Origin: Acanthacorydalis orientalis | Lineage: Eukaryota; Arthropoda; Insecta; Megaloptera; Corydalidae | Direction: 5' to 3' | Assembly (NCBI GenBank): GCA_034766995.1 | Contig: CM068313.1 | Span: forward strand, 24,935,012-24,999,011 | Length of the DNA stretch: 64,000 nt | In this document: positions 17,797-30,960 of the stretch, in pieces | Layout of the letters: the number at the start of each line of letters is the position of its first letter | Position numbering within the stretch: position 1 is the first letter of the stretch | The notes under the pieces: generated by a model | Seen by the model: the letters and a program-made list of their open reading frames with translations, nothing else | The model's database searches: none | What the model was told of the DNA's origin: nothing | Translations under genes and position numbers: made by a program

Positions 17797-18900
17797 AAAG
17801 AAAAAATAGTTTAATATTAGCAAAAATAAATTTTAGTTTAAATTATAAGACAGGTTGTCATTAACTACTTTTATTGAAGAATTTTGTAATTTTATTTTTT
17901 TCTATATATTCTAATTTTAGAAAAATAGCCTTTTAGTTTAGGCGTTGTAAAGGAATATTATTAGAATATAAATTGTTTTATTCAGTTCAACAGATATAAT
18001 TGTTAATTTCTAAAGCAATGTCCTCATGTCTAATTGATACTTTATTGAATATTAGAGGTCTATTTTTCTTTTAAGTTTGATGTAGAAACAGATGCATTTA
18101 CATCATTCAGACAAATTATAGTCTCTTGATAATCTTTTTCGACAGCTGTGTTGAAATAGGATTGTAGGAATAGAGAGTGGTTAATCTGATTTCACATAAT
18201 AAAAGTTTACGTATACTTTCGTTTATTTTAGTTAATCATATTCTTAGAATTTTGGAGCGTTCAGGTTATCACGATACTATTGTATATTTAATTAAAGTTC
18301 AATAAAAAATTAAAGATTTATAAATTTCTTGTCTAACACTGTGCATTGAAACAGTTGTTTTTATTATTTTCTGTTTTTTAGTAATTTTATGGTATTTATA
18401 AATATTTCCTGTTATATATATATATATATATATATTGTTTCTTAAACTATAAAGATAAATAAAATGATGTACATCATATATCTCTAATAAAAATTCACTT
18501 GTATTCGTCAATATTTTAATCTGTTTGTCATTAAATTATGATCGAAATTCTAACAACATATATTGACCAAAGTTATTATTGTATGTCAATTTGTTATTGT
18601 TAGTATGGTTATAAATTTTAGAAATTATTGTAGCTCTGCATGCATTTTTTCGTGTTGAATTTTTATGGCGAAGAATTATAGATCTAATATCGTGTTAGTA
18701 AATCTTAAATCTGGGAGCAACATTCCAATTCGTTGTATTTATTTAATTAAGACTTTAATATATTTACTAGTCTAACAGTCAACTACTAACTTATTAAGTT
18801 GTCATTAATATTGACGTCTATATTTTTTTGCCAAATTATAAATTAGTATATATATGGCGTCGAAGCAAAATAGGTGTTGAAATAATAATACATTTCATTC

Positions 18901-18995
18901 TAAAGAACGAGAATCGAACCCGAGGCGCATCACGTTAAATACCAGTTTAAAATGTTTTAATTAGTGATCTCGCCGCTGCCGGAGGCTATCTGCAC
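18901..18995 (-). other. tRNA-like split Pol III promoter or tRNA-derived relic
   Basis: The reverse strand carries GGGTTCGATTCTCG, a near-consensus B box / T-arm (18907-18920). Upstream, at about 18971-18988, is TAGCCTCCGGCAGCGGCGAG, an A-box-like stretch. The gap between them is about 50 nt, longer than in a normal tRNA, and no full cloverleaf is evident. It may be a tRNA-derived SINE head or a chance match. Confidence 0.3.
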
Positions 18996-19031
18996 ACTTT
19001 CATGAAACAATGACATTCAGAAGAGAACTCT

Positions 19032-19050
19032 ATCGCGTTATAAACGCGAT
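19032..19050. repeat. Short perfect inverted repeat
   Basis: ATCGCGTT and AACGCGAT around a 3-nt ATA spacer, inside the GC-rich block at 18.9-19.5 kb. Confidence 0.8.
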
Positions 19051-19692
19051 CATTTTTGTATTTATAAACTTAACACTTACTAATTTAAATATCAAATAAA
19101 CAACTAACGTAGCACTTAAAGTTTTATAATACGTAGAATGTATGCATAAATTACTAAAAAAAGTTATTACAAGACCATCGTGAATTAACTTAATTAAAAA
19201 ATGGCAGTCATTGTGAATTGCCTACAGCGTCAAAGTGCTTCTATATGTGTTACAACCTAGCTTATAGGTCTCGCTGTTTCAAGGAAGTCAAAGAACTATC
19301 GTTCACTTCACGTTAGTTTGAATCATAACGCAAATAAATGATCGGGCCGCCGGTGATGGTGTCTTTAGAACCCGTACGCACCTGCTGCTTGGAAGGACAT
19401 CGTAAGAAATAAACTGCGGGATAACTTATGACATAGCTAGCGCGCGTCAAGATTGCTACGTTTACACACGTTGACAATGTTGCGACAAACGATGAAATTA
19501 CTTTAAGTGAAACACTAGTCACACTTCGAATGATATAAACACCTTTAATAATCGCACGAGTAATCATAATTAAATATGAATCATTAAATAAATAAATGTC
19601 GTGTAGAAGTAACATCTTTCTACACTACATTTAAGAAATTTTCTATACCAAAAATAAATCAAGACTGAGTGCAGACATATACAAAGACATTA

Positions 19693-19695
<3 letters not shown>

Positions 19696-19740
<45 letters not shown>
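19696..19740. repeat. (TA)n array
   Basis: 45 bp, uninterrupted. Confidence 0.97.
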
Positions 19741-19745
<5 letters not shown>

Positions 19746-20166
19746 AGATCATAAATTATTTTTATTTTATATACACAGTTTAAAAGTGTATAAAAAATAA
19801 ATATTTGTTTAAATATTATAAATTTATTGTTGTAATCAAATATATTTTTATATTTGGAGTGAATTATCAATCCTACATACAAATTATTCTAAAGAATATG
19901 TTATAACATTAATAGTAAATTAAAATGATAAATTATATTTCTCAATTTTTAACATAAAACTATTTAAATTAAATTGAAAGTTTGTGTTTCTTAAATAAGT
20001 GATAATCTATTATAGGTTGAAAGATAAAAATTGTTTAGATCTAGTGTAGAAATTCAGGCTAGTTTTAGATTTTTGTAACTTTTTTATAATATGGTGTTTT
20101 AAATTATCTTCTTATAACTTGTTTTTATTAGGTATTGTCTATTATTTAATGAATTTTTGGGTTTAT

Positions 20167-20169
<3 letters not shown>

Positions 20170-20216
<47 letters not shown>
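20170..20216. repeat. (TA)n array
   Basis: 47 bp, uninterrupted. Confidence 0.97.
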
Positions 20217-20220
<4 letters not shown>

Positions 20221-20916
20221 TGCTATATTTTATTTTCAAATGAATTGTTAATCTTAAATGATACAGTTCGAAAATGTTTAATTAAGTCGAGTAATGAAAA
20301 AGAAATGCAGAATATTTTTTTAGGTCAAAAATATATAATATTTGCATTAACACTTTATAGATGGTTCTAAGAATAAGAACTCTTCTAATAGAAAATACAG
20401 ATTTTTTTAAATTATTATTTTGAAAGTAGATAATAATATTGAAATTATTAATATTTTACTTTTAAAAATATTTGAAGAATTAATGATTCAACACCACATT
20501 CTTAGAATGATTTTTTACAGTACAAAGTACATCAAGAATCTAAGTTAGTTTTGTAGACAAACAAATATTTTTAAATTGTTAGTATAATTTGACAGACTTC
20601 TTTTTTTTGTTATGCATACAAGTATGTATTGAAAATCTTTATTAAAAAAATTGTTTTAAAAGATTATAATAACAACTATAAATTAAATGATTCAGATATT
20701 TATTTGTATAATATTTCAACAAAAAAATTATAAAATATATGAAGTAGTAGTAATTTTTAATTGATTATATGCTTTTGAAGATTGAATTTGATTAGATTCT
20801 TAGTTAACATTTCTATTAAAGAAAAATGCCGGAGAATGGTTTACTCTAATAATAAACTGGTCACGTTTTGAACTATGATTGTCTTAATGACGAAATATAT
20901 AATTTCTTATATGTCT

Positions 20917-20919
<3 letters not shown>

Positions 20920-20972
<53 letters not shown>
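20920..20972. repeat. (TA)n array
   Basis: 53 bp, uninterrupted. Confidence 0.97.
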
Positions 20973-20974
<2 letters not shown>

Positions 20975-22635
20975 CGTTTCGTAAACTTAGTACGCTTCCG
21001 TTTATTAAAATAATTATTAATTAAATTCATGATGACGATGAATGCAGACATGATAAATTATCAACAAATATATTACGCTTACCAAGTTAAAAATCATTAA
21101 TTACTTTGGCTAGTGGGAAAGTTAAGCTTCTGCAAATCACTATCTAACTAGCCTTAAACATTAAATTGGTTTCAAGTAGTTTGAAATATGTTTGTAATCA
21201 TACTCGCAAACTTCTAATTAGGACAATACGAAATCTTTTCACAGGCGTTTTTAATATTTAAAATCAATTAAATAGGGTCAGTGAACAACTGAACTGTTTC
21301 ATGTTTCAAAAAATATATGTACATTCTTTTTGGCATTATTGTTAGTAATTATTTCTACACGGTATTTACATAGAAATTCATAGACTAATCACGTAAGTTC
21401 ATATGTCAAGTCTGTGATATATTTGTTGTGATGTGTAATTGAGGTGTTTTTTTCCATATGATTTTTTTATAATGATAGTTTAGAGATTTCCTTTAATATC
21501 AAAACATACCTAATCAATTCTGTAATATACCTGTCTTATCTGAATAAACTATTAATTAAAAGTGTTTTGTTTGAAATTAAAACACATACAGAACGTCTTA
21601 AATCTTTTATTTTGAATATAAAACTATAATTAACTACGGACTGTGAAAGAACTAAGCAGTACGTATCTAAATAATTGTAGCATATGTTCTTTCTTAATTT
21701 TGAAACTTATGCAGGTTAATATATTTTTTGTTCTTTTTTAAGAAACTTAAATTGGTGAACGATTTTAATAAAATAAAACGAAATGTACTCAATTAATAAA
21801 CATACTAGTTCGAATTTATTTTACATAATTTTTACACAAATAAATAGTTCTATTTAAATTATAGTATATAAATGAAATTCCATTAGATATTTTTTATTAT
21901 TCAATATATTAAATCTTTTTTTCAAAATTAAAATAAATTAATACAAAAATTTAACGAAGCAAATATTATAGTATTACAAAATAAATTAAACAATTCAAGT
22001 GATATTGATTGATTGGCAGATTATATCTGTTCAAAAGTATTTAATGATAACATAACAATATTAATTTTTAAAATAATAAGTTACTGTAATCGACGCGTGC
22101 GTGAAAATATCTTTCTTTATACTAACAAGTATTTAATTTGTAATTATAAATTCATACAGCAAAATTATGAAAAAAGTATGTATTTGTATTAGAAAAAATC
22201 TGAGGGTTTTTCACATTTAGATAGAAACCTGCAAATTAATTTTTAAAAATATTTTTTCAAATTTGAAAATAATTTCCTCAAGTATTTTAAATAATTATTC
22301 TATAATATAAGGAATTGTTCTTAAAAAAGAGTTTTAAACACAAAAATTTTTTAAAATGAAATCCTATAAATAAAATATAGTAAAAAATTGATTATTTAAA
22401 TATGGTAAGCATTTTCATTCCAGTAAATAATAGTCCAGTTAATTAAAATAGAAGTAAAGTACAACATATTTAAATTAATAATCAATAATTTATAAACATT
22501 AAAGAAATATTTTATTTATTAACAACATATAAACATGACATTGTTATAGAAATATATTATTATTATTATTTGAATAAACTGTTTATTATTCACCAGTCAA
22601 GGTTGGGTAATTAATTGTAATAAAACATTAAAAAA

Positions 22636-22692
22636 TTTTTTATATTATAAATAATTGGTTTATATATTGGTTTTTTTATATTATAAATAATT
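22636..22692 (+). repeat. Short direct repeat, 36-bp period
   Basis: The 21-bp unit ending TATATTATAAATAATT occurs at 22636-22656 and again at 22672-22692. Confidence 0.8.
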
Positions 22693-23137
22693 CCTAATTA
22701 TTTTACTTGCTAGGATAATTGAATAAATAAAAATAAGTACCTCATTTTTTCTTGATTCATTATAACTTGCTTGAAGTAGATAAAATATCGAAAATTAATT
22801 ATTTTTAAAATTCTTAAGGAAAATTTTAATAAATATTATTTCTTAATAATTATACAAAATAGCTAATTCAGAGTAATTTTCATATATTAAACAATTTTTA
22901 TATTGACATTTACAAAAATTATAAATATATTATTTGTTAATAATGCCAAATTTACTTTTTTAAATAAATGAATTAAATAAATAAACTAAAAAAAGGCATA
23001 CACTTAATGTTGAATTTTGATAATATTTATATAAGTATGCAAATTATTAACGAATGTTTATTTTTTGTTTACAGAAAATATGGTTGTGTTGTAATTAATT
23101 CTATTTATATATAAATAAATACAGATATACTCATTTT

Positions 23138-23141
<4 letters not shown>

Positions 23142-23179
<38 letters not shown>
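23142..23179. repeat. (TA)n array
   Basis: 38 bp, uninterrupted. Confidence 0.97.
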
Positions 23180-23184
<5 letters not shown>

Positions 23185-24331
23185 TTCTATATATACAGTG
23201 TGTTTTATTCATTTTAGTTTTATGTAACCAAAAAGGGATCAATAATTCAGAAATAGGATAGTAAATATAGTTTAATATAGAATATCTCACTCACTCATAT
23301 GATTCAAAATGTATATTTCATTAGATATTTTTTTAAAAACACATTATATACTGATATTATTAATCTTATATTTTAAAAAATGTATCAGAATGACTGAAAT
23401 TGGTATACATTTTTTTTATTAAAAGCCGAAAAAGACGCCTAGATACATATTATTTTTGAAAACAACTAATCCAAAATATACTTTAAACTATTGTTGATGA
23501 TTAAATCTTTTCTATTATTTTAAATTGACCTTCACATAAAAAGAATATAAAAATCCATCAATGATAATTAAGATAAAATTACTATGTATTATTATACCAG
23601 AATAACTGGACATTTATTAAACGCTGACGAAATATCATACAAACGTAGTAAACGACCGTACACTTGTTTTAATTTCAACCAATCAAGAGTCGCTCATTAG
23701 CACGTGCCTAAGATATACTTGAGCCAAATAACTGAAACGACATTTAAGATAACAGAATGATTAGTTTTGTTTTATAATATTTTTGAAAAAAGAATATATT
23801 AAAGTATAATTCTATTCGTATATATTTCGGCAATATCTTATAGTTTTTTTTATTTTTTATTTTGATTGTATATAATCATCTACGAGATATAAATTAAAAT
23901 CAAAATTAGTAATTAAGAATATTTAATTGACGGCGTATATACAACGTACCTGTTAATTACAGAAGTTTTTATATTTTTTTCTTATATAGAACTTCATGCA
24001 TTTATCTTATAGAATAGATGTGTATGTAGTTGTGTGTGATATTGAATAATTGCTTATATACTTTATTAAAACGGAATTATTTTATCTGACACAGACGATA
24101 TTTTATTTAAAATAAAAACATTCGGGATTCTTTATCGATTAAAAAATAATCAAGATACTTAATTTAACATTATTTTTTTCTGTAGGTGAAATTAATGTAT
24201 AAAAAATATGAATAGATGTTTCGATATGTAAGGTACAAAATTAATTTGAAATAATATACTAAATTAAGATGTGTTTATATAGTTTTGTATTTGACATGTA
24301 CATTTATATTGTAATTACTTCTGTAATCATA

Positions 24332-24335
<4 letters not shown>

Positions 24336-24373
<38 letters not shown>
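24336..24373. repeat. (TA)n array
   Basis: 38 bp, uninterrupted. Confidence 0.97.
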
Positions 24374-24376
<3 letters not shown>

Positions 24377-24775
24377 TTATTATTAAATACGCAGCGTAAG
24401 AGATTTTAGCACAATTTTCTCTCCCAACATTTAAATATTATTTACAATCACGAATTTAAAAAAAAAGTTTTCAGAACTATTACTAAAATGTAGATAGTTA
24501 AAATAAGAATGGGTATTAAAATTCAATAAATCTATAATTTTATAATTGATTGAGTAAATATACAGATATTTAAAACGTGATATTTTAAAAAATTCAATTT
24601 AAAAATAAATTATTTTAAGTAAAATAATGTTAATAATCTTTAGTGTATTTTTAACAAACTTTTTTGTTACAATTCGCTTGTTTATATGAAGTATGCTAAA
24701 TAATTCAAATAAAGATAATAAAAATTCATTAAATAGTAAGTGAAATAGGTTATTTGATAAACTAATTACTTTAAT

Positions 24776-24778
<3 letters not shown>

Positions 24779-24845
<67 letters not shown>

Positions 24846-24861
24846 GTATGTATGTGTGTGT
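24779..24861. repeat. (TA)n array ending GTATGTGTGTG
   Basis: 83 bp compound repeat with one central G interruption. Confidence 0.96.
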
Positions 24862-25719
24862 ATTCATGTCTATAAATTAAATGTTTAAGAAGTGTTAATT
24901 GTATTTAACATTTTTGAAATCCACACTTTTTTTTGTGATTAGTTTAAATATTTTCACTGTACTTTATTTTGTTAATGAATACATGTGTAACCATGCATTT
25001 AATTTTATTCAAAATAAATGTTAATGAAGTTGTGGATGAAATTATATTTGTGTTAGTATTATTTTTCAAAGAATTTCCAATCAAATTTCAAATTTTTGTG
25101 TTTTTACAAGAAAGTCAATTTTACTATTTTAATTAGAGTGAGAAAATGTTATTTAAAATTATATGTGTGTGTGTTATATACTGCATGTTATATTATTTGG
25201 ATATTGGGTAATCATAAAAAAAGTAATATATAGGAATGAACAATGTACATATAGAGAGATAAATGTAATTTTTTTAGTAAACTCCCTTTTACTCATACAA
25301 TTAAATGATTATTAGACAAAAAAAAATTGATTAGTGTACAATAAAAAAGATCAAGATATTCTGTATAACTATAGCAAATACATACATACATTTGCAATGT
25401 TTTCTATATTTGTAAGAAAGATTAAATATCAGTTTGAAAAAAATTGTACTATTCTTTAAAGAAAAAAATTGTGTATTGTTAATGATTATTTTCATAAATT
25501 AATATTGAAGATACATAATTGTGAATAACAAAGATGATTTGTAAAGAAATCAATTGATTTCAAATAAATCTTAATTAACTATCAATAATTAGTTTCTCTC
25601 GCAAAAATATCTTGAATATTTTGTAATCAAAGAAATTATATAGTGTTTGAAATTAACTTATTATTGAGATATGCGGTTATGTATTGTGTGAAGTTAATGT
25701 AGAACAAAAAATTGCATGT

Positions 25720-25720
25720 G

Positions 25721-25793
<73 letters not shown>

Positions 25794-25794
25794 A
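25720..25794. repeat. (TA)n array ending GTATGTATG
   Basis: 75 bp with a single C interruption near the left edge. Confidence 0.96.
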
Positions 25795-26119
25795 AGACTA
25801 TTACGTATTTTTTTTTGTAAGATAGATTATTGTGTTTCAAAAGGTTTACGTAATAGTTTTTTAATGAATACATCTTTATTCAGATAACATTTTTGCACAA
25901 TATCCAACGACCCGCCATAAAATAATCTGTCATGTACCGTTAACTTGTAATTTATTACGAAATGTAAAATAGATAATAAATAATTTTCTATTATTTTCAT
26001 CGTTATTACTACATGAAGAAATGATTTTGTGACAATAAATTATTCTATCACCAAACGTGATCTGTTAATCTCTAAAAAGTACGACAAATAGAAATCAAGT
26101 GTAATCGATGATAAATTCA

Positions 26120-26260
26120 TTTCTCTTGTCGGCTGCCTTCAACGACACGCTCGCTGGAGGTGGCCTCCGGTCGCTCGCGCGAACCAAACACGCGGCCTCA
26201 ACTCGACCGGTCTTGTGTCTTGTACACCTGTCAATCGCGCACTCTTTGACCAGTGGTGGC
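26120..26260. promoter_or_regulatory. GC-rich, CpG-dense patch
   Basis: Contains ACACGCTCGCTGGAGGTGG, CCTCCGGTCGCTCGCGCG, ACACGCGGCC, CTCGACCGG and CACCTGTCAATCGCGC. The last combines an E-box with a TGTCAATC site of the type bound by Pbx/Meis (exd/hth) proteins. No coding frame. Regulatory role inferred from composition. Confidence 0.33.
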
Positions 26261-26768
26261 TGTTATTAAAATCTTATGAGGCATTTATTGTTGATTTTTC
26301 GTCGTATGAATAATGAAATGTAATTAGAACGATCATTGATATTTTCTTTTTAATTATTTATTTTCATTGAAATAAATGTTTCGTTAATATTAAAGATTAT
26401 AGAAAACATATTTATATTTAAATTAAAAACTACAAAAATAATGTTACAAACGTTAAAAAAAATCATTTATAATATTGGTTCTCCAGCAATGTGTAGATTG
26501 TAAAATATCTGTGTTAGTGAATTATATATTTATTTCAAAAGAATTTTCTTTGCATTTTTCGTAAATAAAACTCTATTTCTAATCAAAAATCTTACAGATA
26601 TCGTTAACGAAACGCTTTTTTGTCAGTACGGACTTAATTTTAAAACAATGTAAAGTTATAGATATTTAGATTATTTTTGTTGTACAATTATATTCAGTTT
26701 TTATAGAACATATTGTTTTCAAAAATAGTATTTCAATAATCACTTTATTATCTTTTACTTTTAAATTG

Positions 26769-26788
26769 TATATATATATATATATATA
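26769..26788. repeat. (TA)10 array beside G4 motif
   Basis: 20 bp pure TA directly upstream of the purine-only G-quadruplex motif. Confidence 0.95.
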
Positions 26789-26814
26789 GGGAGAGGGAGA
26801 GAGGGAAAGAAGGG
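26789..26814 (+). other. Canonical G-quadruplex motif
   Basis: Four GGG runs at 26789-26791, 26795-26797, 26803-26805 and 26812-26814, separated by loops of 3, 5 and 6 nt. This meets the G3N1-7 rule. The motif follows a (TA)n array directly and is pure purine throughout. Confidence 0.85.
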
Positions 26815-27489
26815 TAGTGTATATTTTAAAGAATATAATATTTTAACACTTTTTGTTGAAAATATTGAACATTTCCAATGACTTTTGTATATAAGAGTTG
26901 ACTTTACAATATGAAAATAAAAATTAATATACTGTAAGTTCAATGATTTTCATGTGAGATATGTTACCATTTTCTTATTATTTTTTTAATTTTGTAAGAA
27001 AGTAAGAAAGAAAAGTCAGTTTACATATTTTAATTATTAAAACGAAATATAGATAATGAATAAAATTTATTGAAGAATGAATAAATTTTAAAGATGCATT
27101 AACTCTGAAATTTAATGTTGATTTTGACATTTTTTGGATAAATTAATCAAGATTAATTTCGATGCATATTACAGTACATCCCTCTATAATTATTTTTAAT
27201 AATAAATGTATATAACTAAAGCTAGTAAAATTTACGATTACAAGATCTGTATTTTAACATTGCGCTTCATATTTATATACAGTTTTTGGACATTTTAAAT
27301 AACAGAGTATGAATAAATTGCAATAAGTTTAATTGGTATTAAACTAATATCTTTAGAGTATTATAGATACACTAAAAAAATATTTAATATGAGTAATTTC
27401 AATTATTAATTATTTAAGGGATCAAAATTATCAGTTATATCAAAATATTGGTCCCGAGATTATAATTGTACGTTAAATATAATATATTT

Positions 27490-27503
27490 GTATATATATG
27501 TAT

Positions 27504-27554
<51 letters not shown>
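27490..27554. repeat. (TA)n array
   Basis: 65 bp with CATACA and ATGTAT interruptions at the left. Confidence 0.96.
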
Positions 27555-27558
<4 letters not shown>

Positions 27559-27574
27559 CTTTCTAGATTATTTT

Positions 27575-27775
27575 TCTGTACGAGCCGTCACTGTGTTTGA
27601 CCATTGTGCACTGGCTAGCACGTTCACGAAAAATGGGTTTCGGGTTCGGCTTTTAATTTGTTTGTCTCTGTTTTTTCTTCGATACGTGTTTTCGATCACA
27701 AGCAGTAGTCAAATTTTAGTAGCTGTTATAGAATTCTACGACACGGAACACGTTCTAATCAGATGCATAAGAAAC
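27575..27775. promoter_or_regulatory. GC-richer patch with chance open frame
   Basis: CGAGCCGTCACTGTG, GCACTGGCTAGCACG and GGGTTTCGGGTTCGG lie in a plus frame open to 27784, whose first third is (TA)n-encoded Ile-Tyr. No family recognised, so I treat it as noncoding. Confidence 0.22.
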
Positions 27776-28018
27776 ATTATGTAAATAAATTAGTTTTTAT
27801 TTGATCTAACATTTTTTTATATAAATTCGTAAAAAAATCTAACGCCGCTTTTTGTACATGTTACAAACGTTAATAAATATATTTAAACCCGGACGTATAT
27901 TTAAAAATCAAAACAAATTACTTGACGAATATGTTATAAATGATATTTTATTTATAAACTAAATGTATAGTTGTTTTATTTCGAAAGTAATTTGTCATTA
28001 GATATTGGGTTAAGCATG

Positions 28019-28050
<32 letters not shown>
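28019..28050. repeat. (TA)n array
   Basis: 32 bp with one phase slip. Confidence 0.93.
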
Positions 28051-29849
28051 GAATATGTATGTGTATTTGTAATGAACGCATTATATTGAAATAATTATTA
28101 TATGATGTATTTTCATGTTTACAATTGTGTATTATTATATACAAGTTTTTTTTAGTTGTTTAAACGATTAATATGTTGAACGCTACGAATGAATACGTTT
28201 CTTTTTTTAACAAGTATTAGAAATCAGATAATATAGTTTAAACGGAGTAATAGAAGTAAAATATAAGGAAGTAATTAATGGAATAAACCTTTACGGTTAA
28301 AACCACATGAACTAAAGATGAATATGTTGAATGTTTCCATTTTGCAGTTATCCAAAATACTCGAAAAATCGTGCAAATATTGGGATAATATCATATAAAA
28401 AGAATCAGTACCCAGTAACTTGTAATCATGATTATTCAAGGTTCATCAAATTCACACCTGTGACCTCATTTTTCAGAAATGAATAATTTTCAATTCTGTA
28501 CATTTAATTATGAGATAGTCATTTGACTGTCAACTTGTTATTAAATTTATTATCCATTTTATAGCAATGTTTTCTTCGTTTTATAAATTTATATTATAGT
28601 TTGTGATATTTAAATGCACTTTAGATATCCTGCAGAAATATTCATTGGTTGTCTATTACGTTTTATCATCTACTTATATTGGTTTATTTAAATGTCTTTA
28701 TATTTGTTTATTAAATGTCAGTATATTTTATATTACTCAAAAGTCACTTTATCTTAAATTATGATAATAAAGTCGCTATTATAATAATTTTTAAAGTAGA
28801 TTAATGCTTAAACTTTATTAAAAGCTTTAAGAACATTTTACAATCATTAAATTAGAATTTTTTCAAAACAATAGTATAATTTTAAAAAGTCCCCATTTTT
28901 TAAAATCTCATTCATGCTCTTTGATATTTTTAACTTTTTATAATATTAGTGAAACGTTGTTGTACTACCTTTTAATTTGAATAAATGATTTTGAAATTAA
29001 ACCTGAAATGTAATTGAATATTAAATAAGATACGTTAAAATAGAGTGAAGAAAATCACATGAATGCGGTTTGCTTTTAAGAAATGGAAATACAGTAGCTA
29101 TATTTGATTGTATTAGTAATTTAAATATTTTATACATCAAACGTTTCATCTAAAAGCATGAATACTTGAACACTTAAATTAATCACCCCTGAATAAATAT
29201 AAAATAACATCCGTCTAGATGTAATTTAATTAAATTATCTCATTCATCGGCATTTAACCTCTAACCTTATACCGTAATACAGTAGTCATAATAGTATTTG
29301 TACATATTTTAACCTTATGCTCTACTCTAATCAAAACCCATTACTTTATGATCACTTAACATATATCAGAGTCGGTATTTGATACATTTCAAAAGTGAAA
29401 AATAAATGTTTTGAATCGTTAAATATTTCGTGCTAATTAAAAATCTCCTCACGAATTTCAAATACTACTGGCACACAACAAATTCATACGTATTCTACGA
29501 AAAACCGGTATAATAATTAAATAAATTACCGATTAATCGTGTTTTTCAAACATTTATACATTTATTTATGACCGTCATATAAAAATTCCACACTCGTTTG
29601 TTCCAATAAACAAATATTGGTTTATCAAGAATTCGTCGCGTCCAATCAACTGGTTATATATTCTTTTTTATACTTGTCTGATTGAAATGTGCCCGAATGT
29701 AGCGGATTAACGTTATAAATAATCTTATTAATTAGATTATAGCTTTATAGAGAATATAAAGACATTACACTTGTATGCATTAAGGACTATTTTGTTCCAA
29801 CAGAAGTGGAAAGCTTGTACTACTCACTGTAAACATTAATGCATACTTA

Positions 29850-29851
<2 letters not shown>

Positions 29852-29902
<51 letters not shown>
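29852..29902. repeat. (TA)n array
   Basis: 51 bp, uninterrupted. Confidence 0.97.
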
Positions 29903-29905
<3 letters not shown>

Positions 29906-30455
29906 AAAAAGAAACTAATATGTAATTAAAATCCAGTATTCATTTGTTGTCTTCATATTTAATTATTAAACTATTACTTTTCTTTTAAGAGTATAAACAT
30001 CTATTTAAGATTAAATTAAAAATATTTATTTAAAATTCAGTTATTAACGGAACTATCGGCTAAAATATATTATTTTACATTTGAATAAATAGTTGTTTTG
30101 TATTTGAATAAATTTTGCAGTGTAATAAAAATGCATATAGTCATTAATTATTCAATGGTTAGTGATCTTGTATGAAAAAACATATTAATCATTTAAATAA
30201 TACACTGTGACTAACAGATATTTATACTTCAATAATCATAGTTATATTTTTAAAATTCTTCGTATATAGCGATATATTTTTTTAAATTGATAATAATCTA
30301 AATCAAACACATTTGAATAAATTTTGCACTTAACACATAGTTGCAACACTGTCATTGCAAAAATATATTATTATTGTAACATAATACTTGTTTCTGTTTA
30401 TTAAAAAGACAGTTGTTATTTGAAAATTTATTTCCCGGATTTAATGTTTAAAATG

Positions 30456-30459
<4 letters not shown>

Positions 30460-30505
<46 letters not shown>
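30460..30505. repeat. (TA)n array
   Basis: 46 bp, uninterrupted. Confidence 0.97.
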
Positions 30506-30508
<3 letters not shown>

Positions 30509-30891
30509 CGAAATCATTAATAATTAACGGCATAACGACAACTGTTATAGAATCTTCTTTCTTTATACGAATCTGATTTATTATCATATCTGTGCCTGTA
30601 GAAGTCAACATTTAACATCATGTGTTAAATATTTATATACAGGACAATTTGCATCTTGTAAATTGACAGATCACGTATACAAAAATAATTAAATCAGTCA
30701 TGGAATTTAAAGTGGCAATTTATATAGTTTAATTGAAAAATCATACTAAACACAATTTTAGTGATAATTTGGTATTATGAATTAAATTCGAGTTCGTTAC
30801 AAATAATTATTGTGACATTTCTATTTGTTAAAACAAGTTTAAAATTAATGAGGTTTCCAATAAAAATTTGAATATGTTAAAAAAATCAATG

Positions 30892-30917
30892 ATATATATA
30901 TATATATATATACTATA

Positions 30918-30957
<40 letters not shown>
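30892..30957. repeat. (TA)n array with phase slips
   Basis: 66 bp broken by one ACT and one ATT phase slip. Confidence 0.96.

Positions 30958-30960
<3 letters not shown>

Larger units (their letters stand above)
8626..18884. other. AT-rich noncoding stretch
   Basis: No gene recognised. A slightly GC-richer section at 14.55-14.84 kb and the weak tRNA-like relic at 15.45 kb are the only breaks in composition besides (TA)n arrays. Confidence 0.72.
18885..19560. promoter_or_regulatory. Extended GC-rich block
   Basis: About 670 bp of higher GC with clustered CpG: CTCGCCGCTGCCGGAGG, CGGGCCGCCGGTGATGG and TAGCGCGCGTCAAG. It includes the tRNA-like relic and a short CGCG hairpin. A minus-strand frame of 100 codons (19313-19615) spans it but has no recognisable domain and no intron signals I can argue for. 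Either a conserved noncoding element cluster or an exon of unknown type. Confidence 0.3.
19616..26119. other. AT-rich noncoding stretch
   Basis: Only (TA)n arrays and a slightly GC-richer section at 23.61-23.73 kb with an ACCAATCA (CCAAT-like) site and CACGTG. Confidence 0.72.

Noticed and set aside
19313..19615. 100-codon minus-strand frame
   Set aside because: No family resemblance; it lies in a GC-richer block where stops are rarer by chance. Kept only as part of the block.
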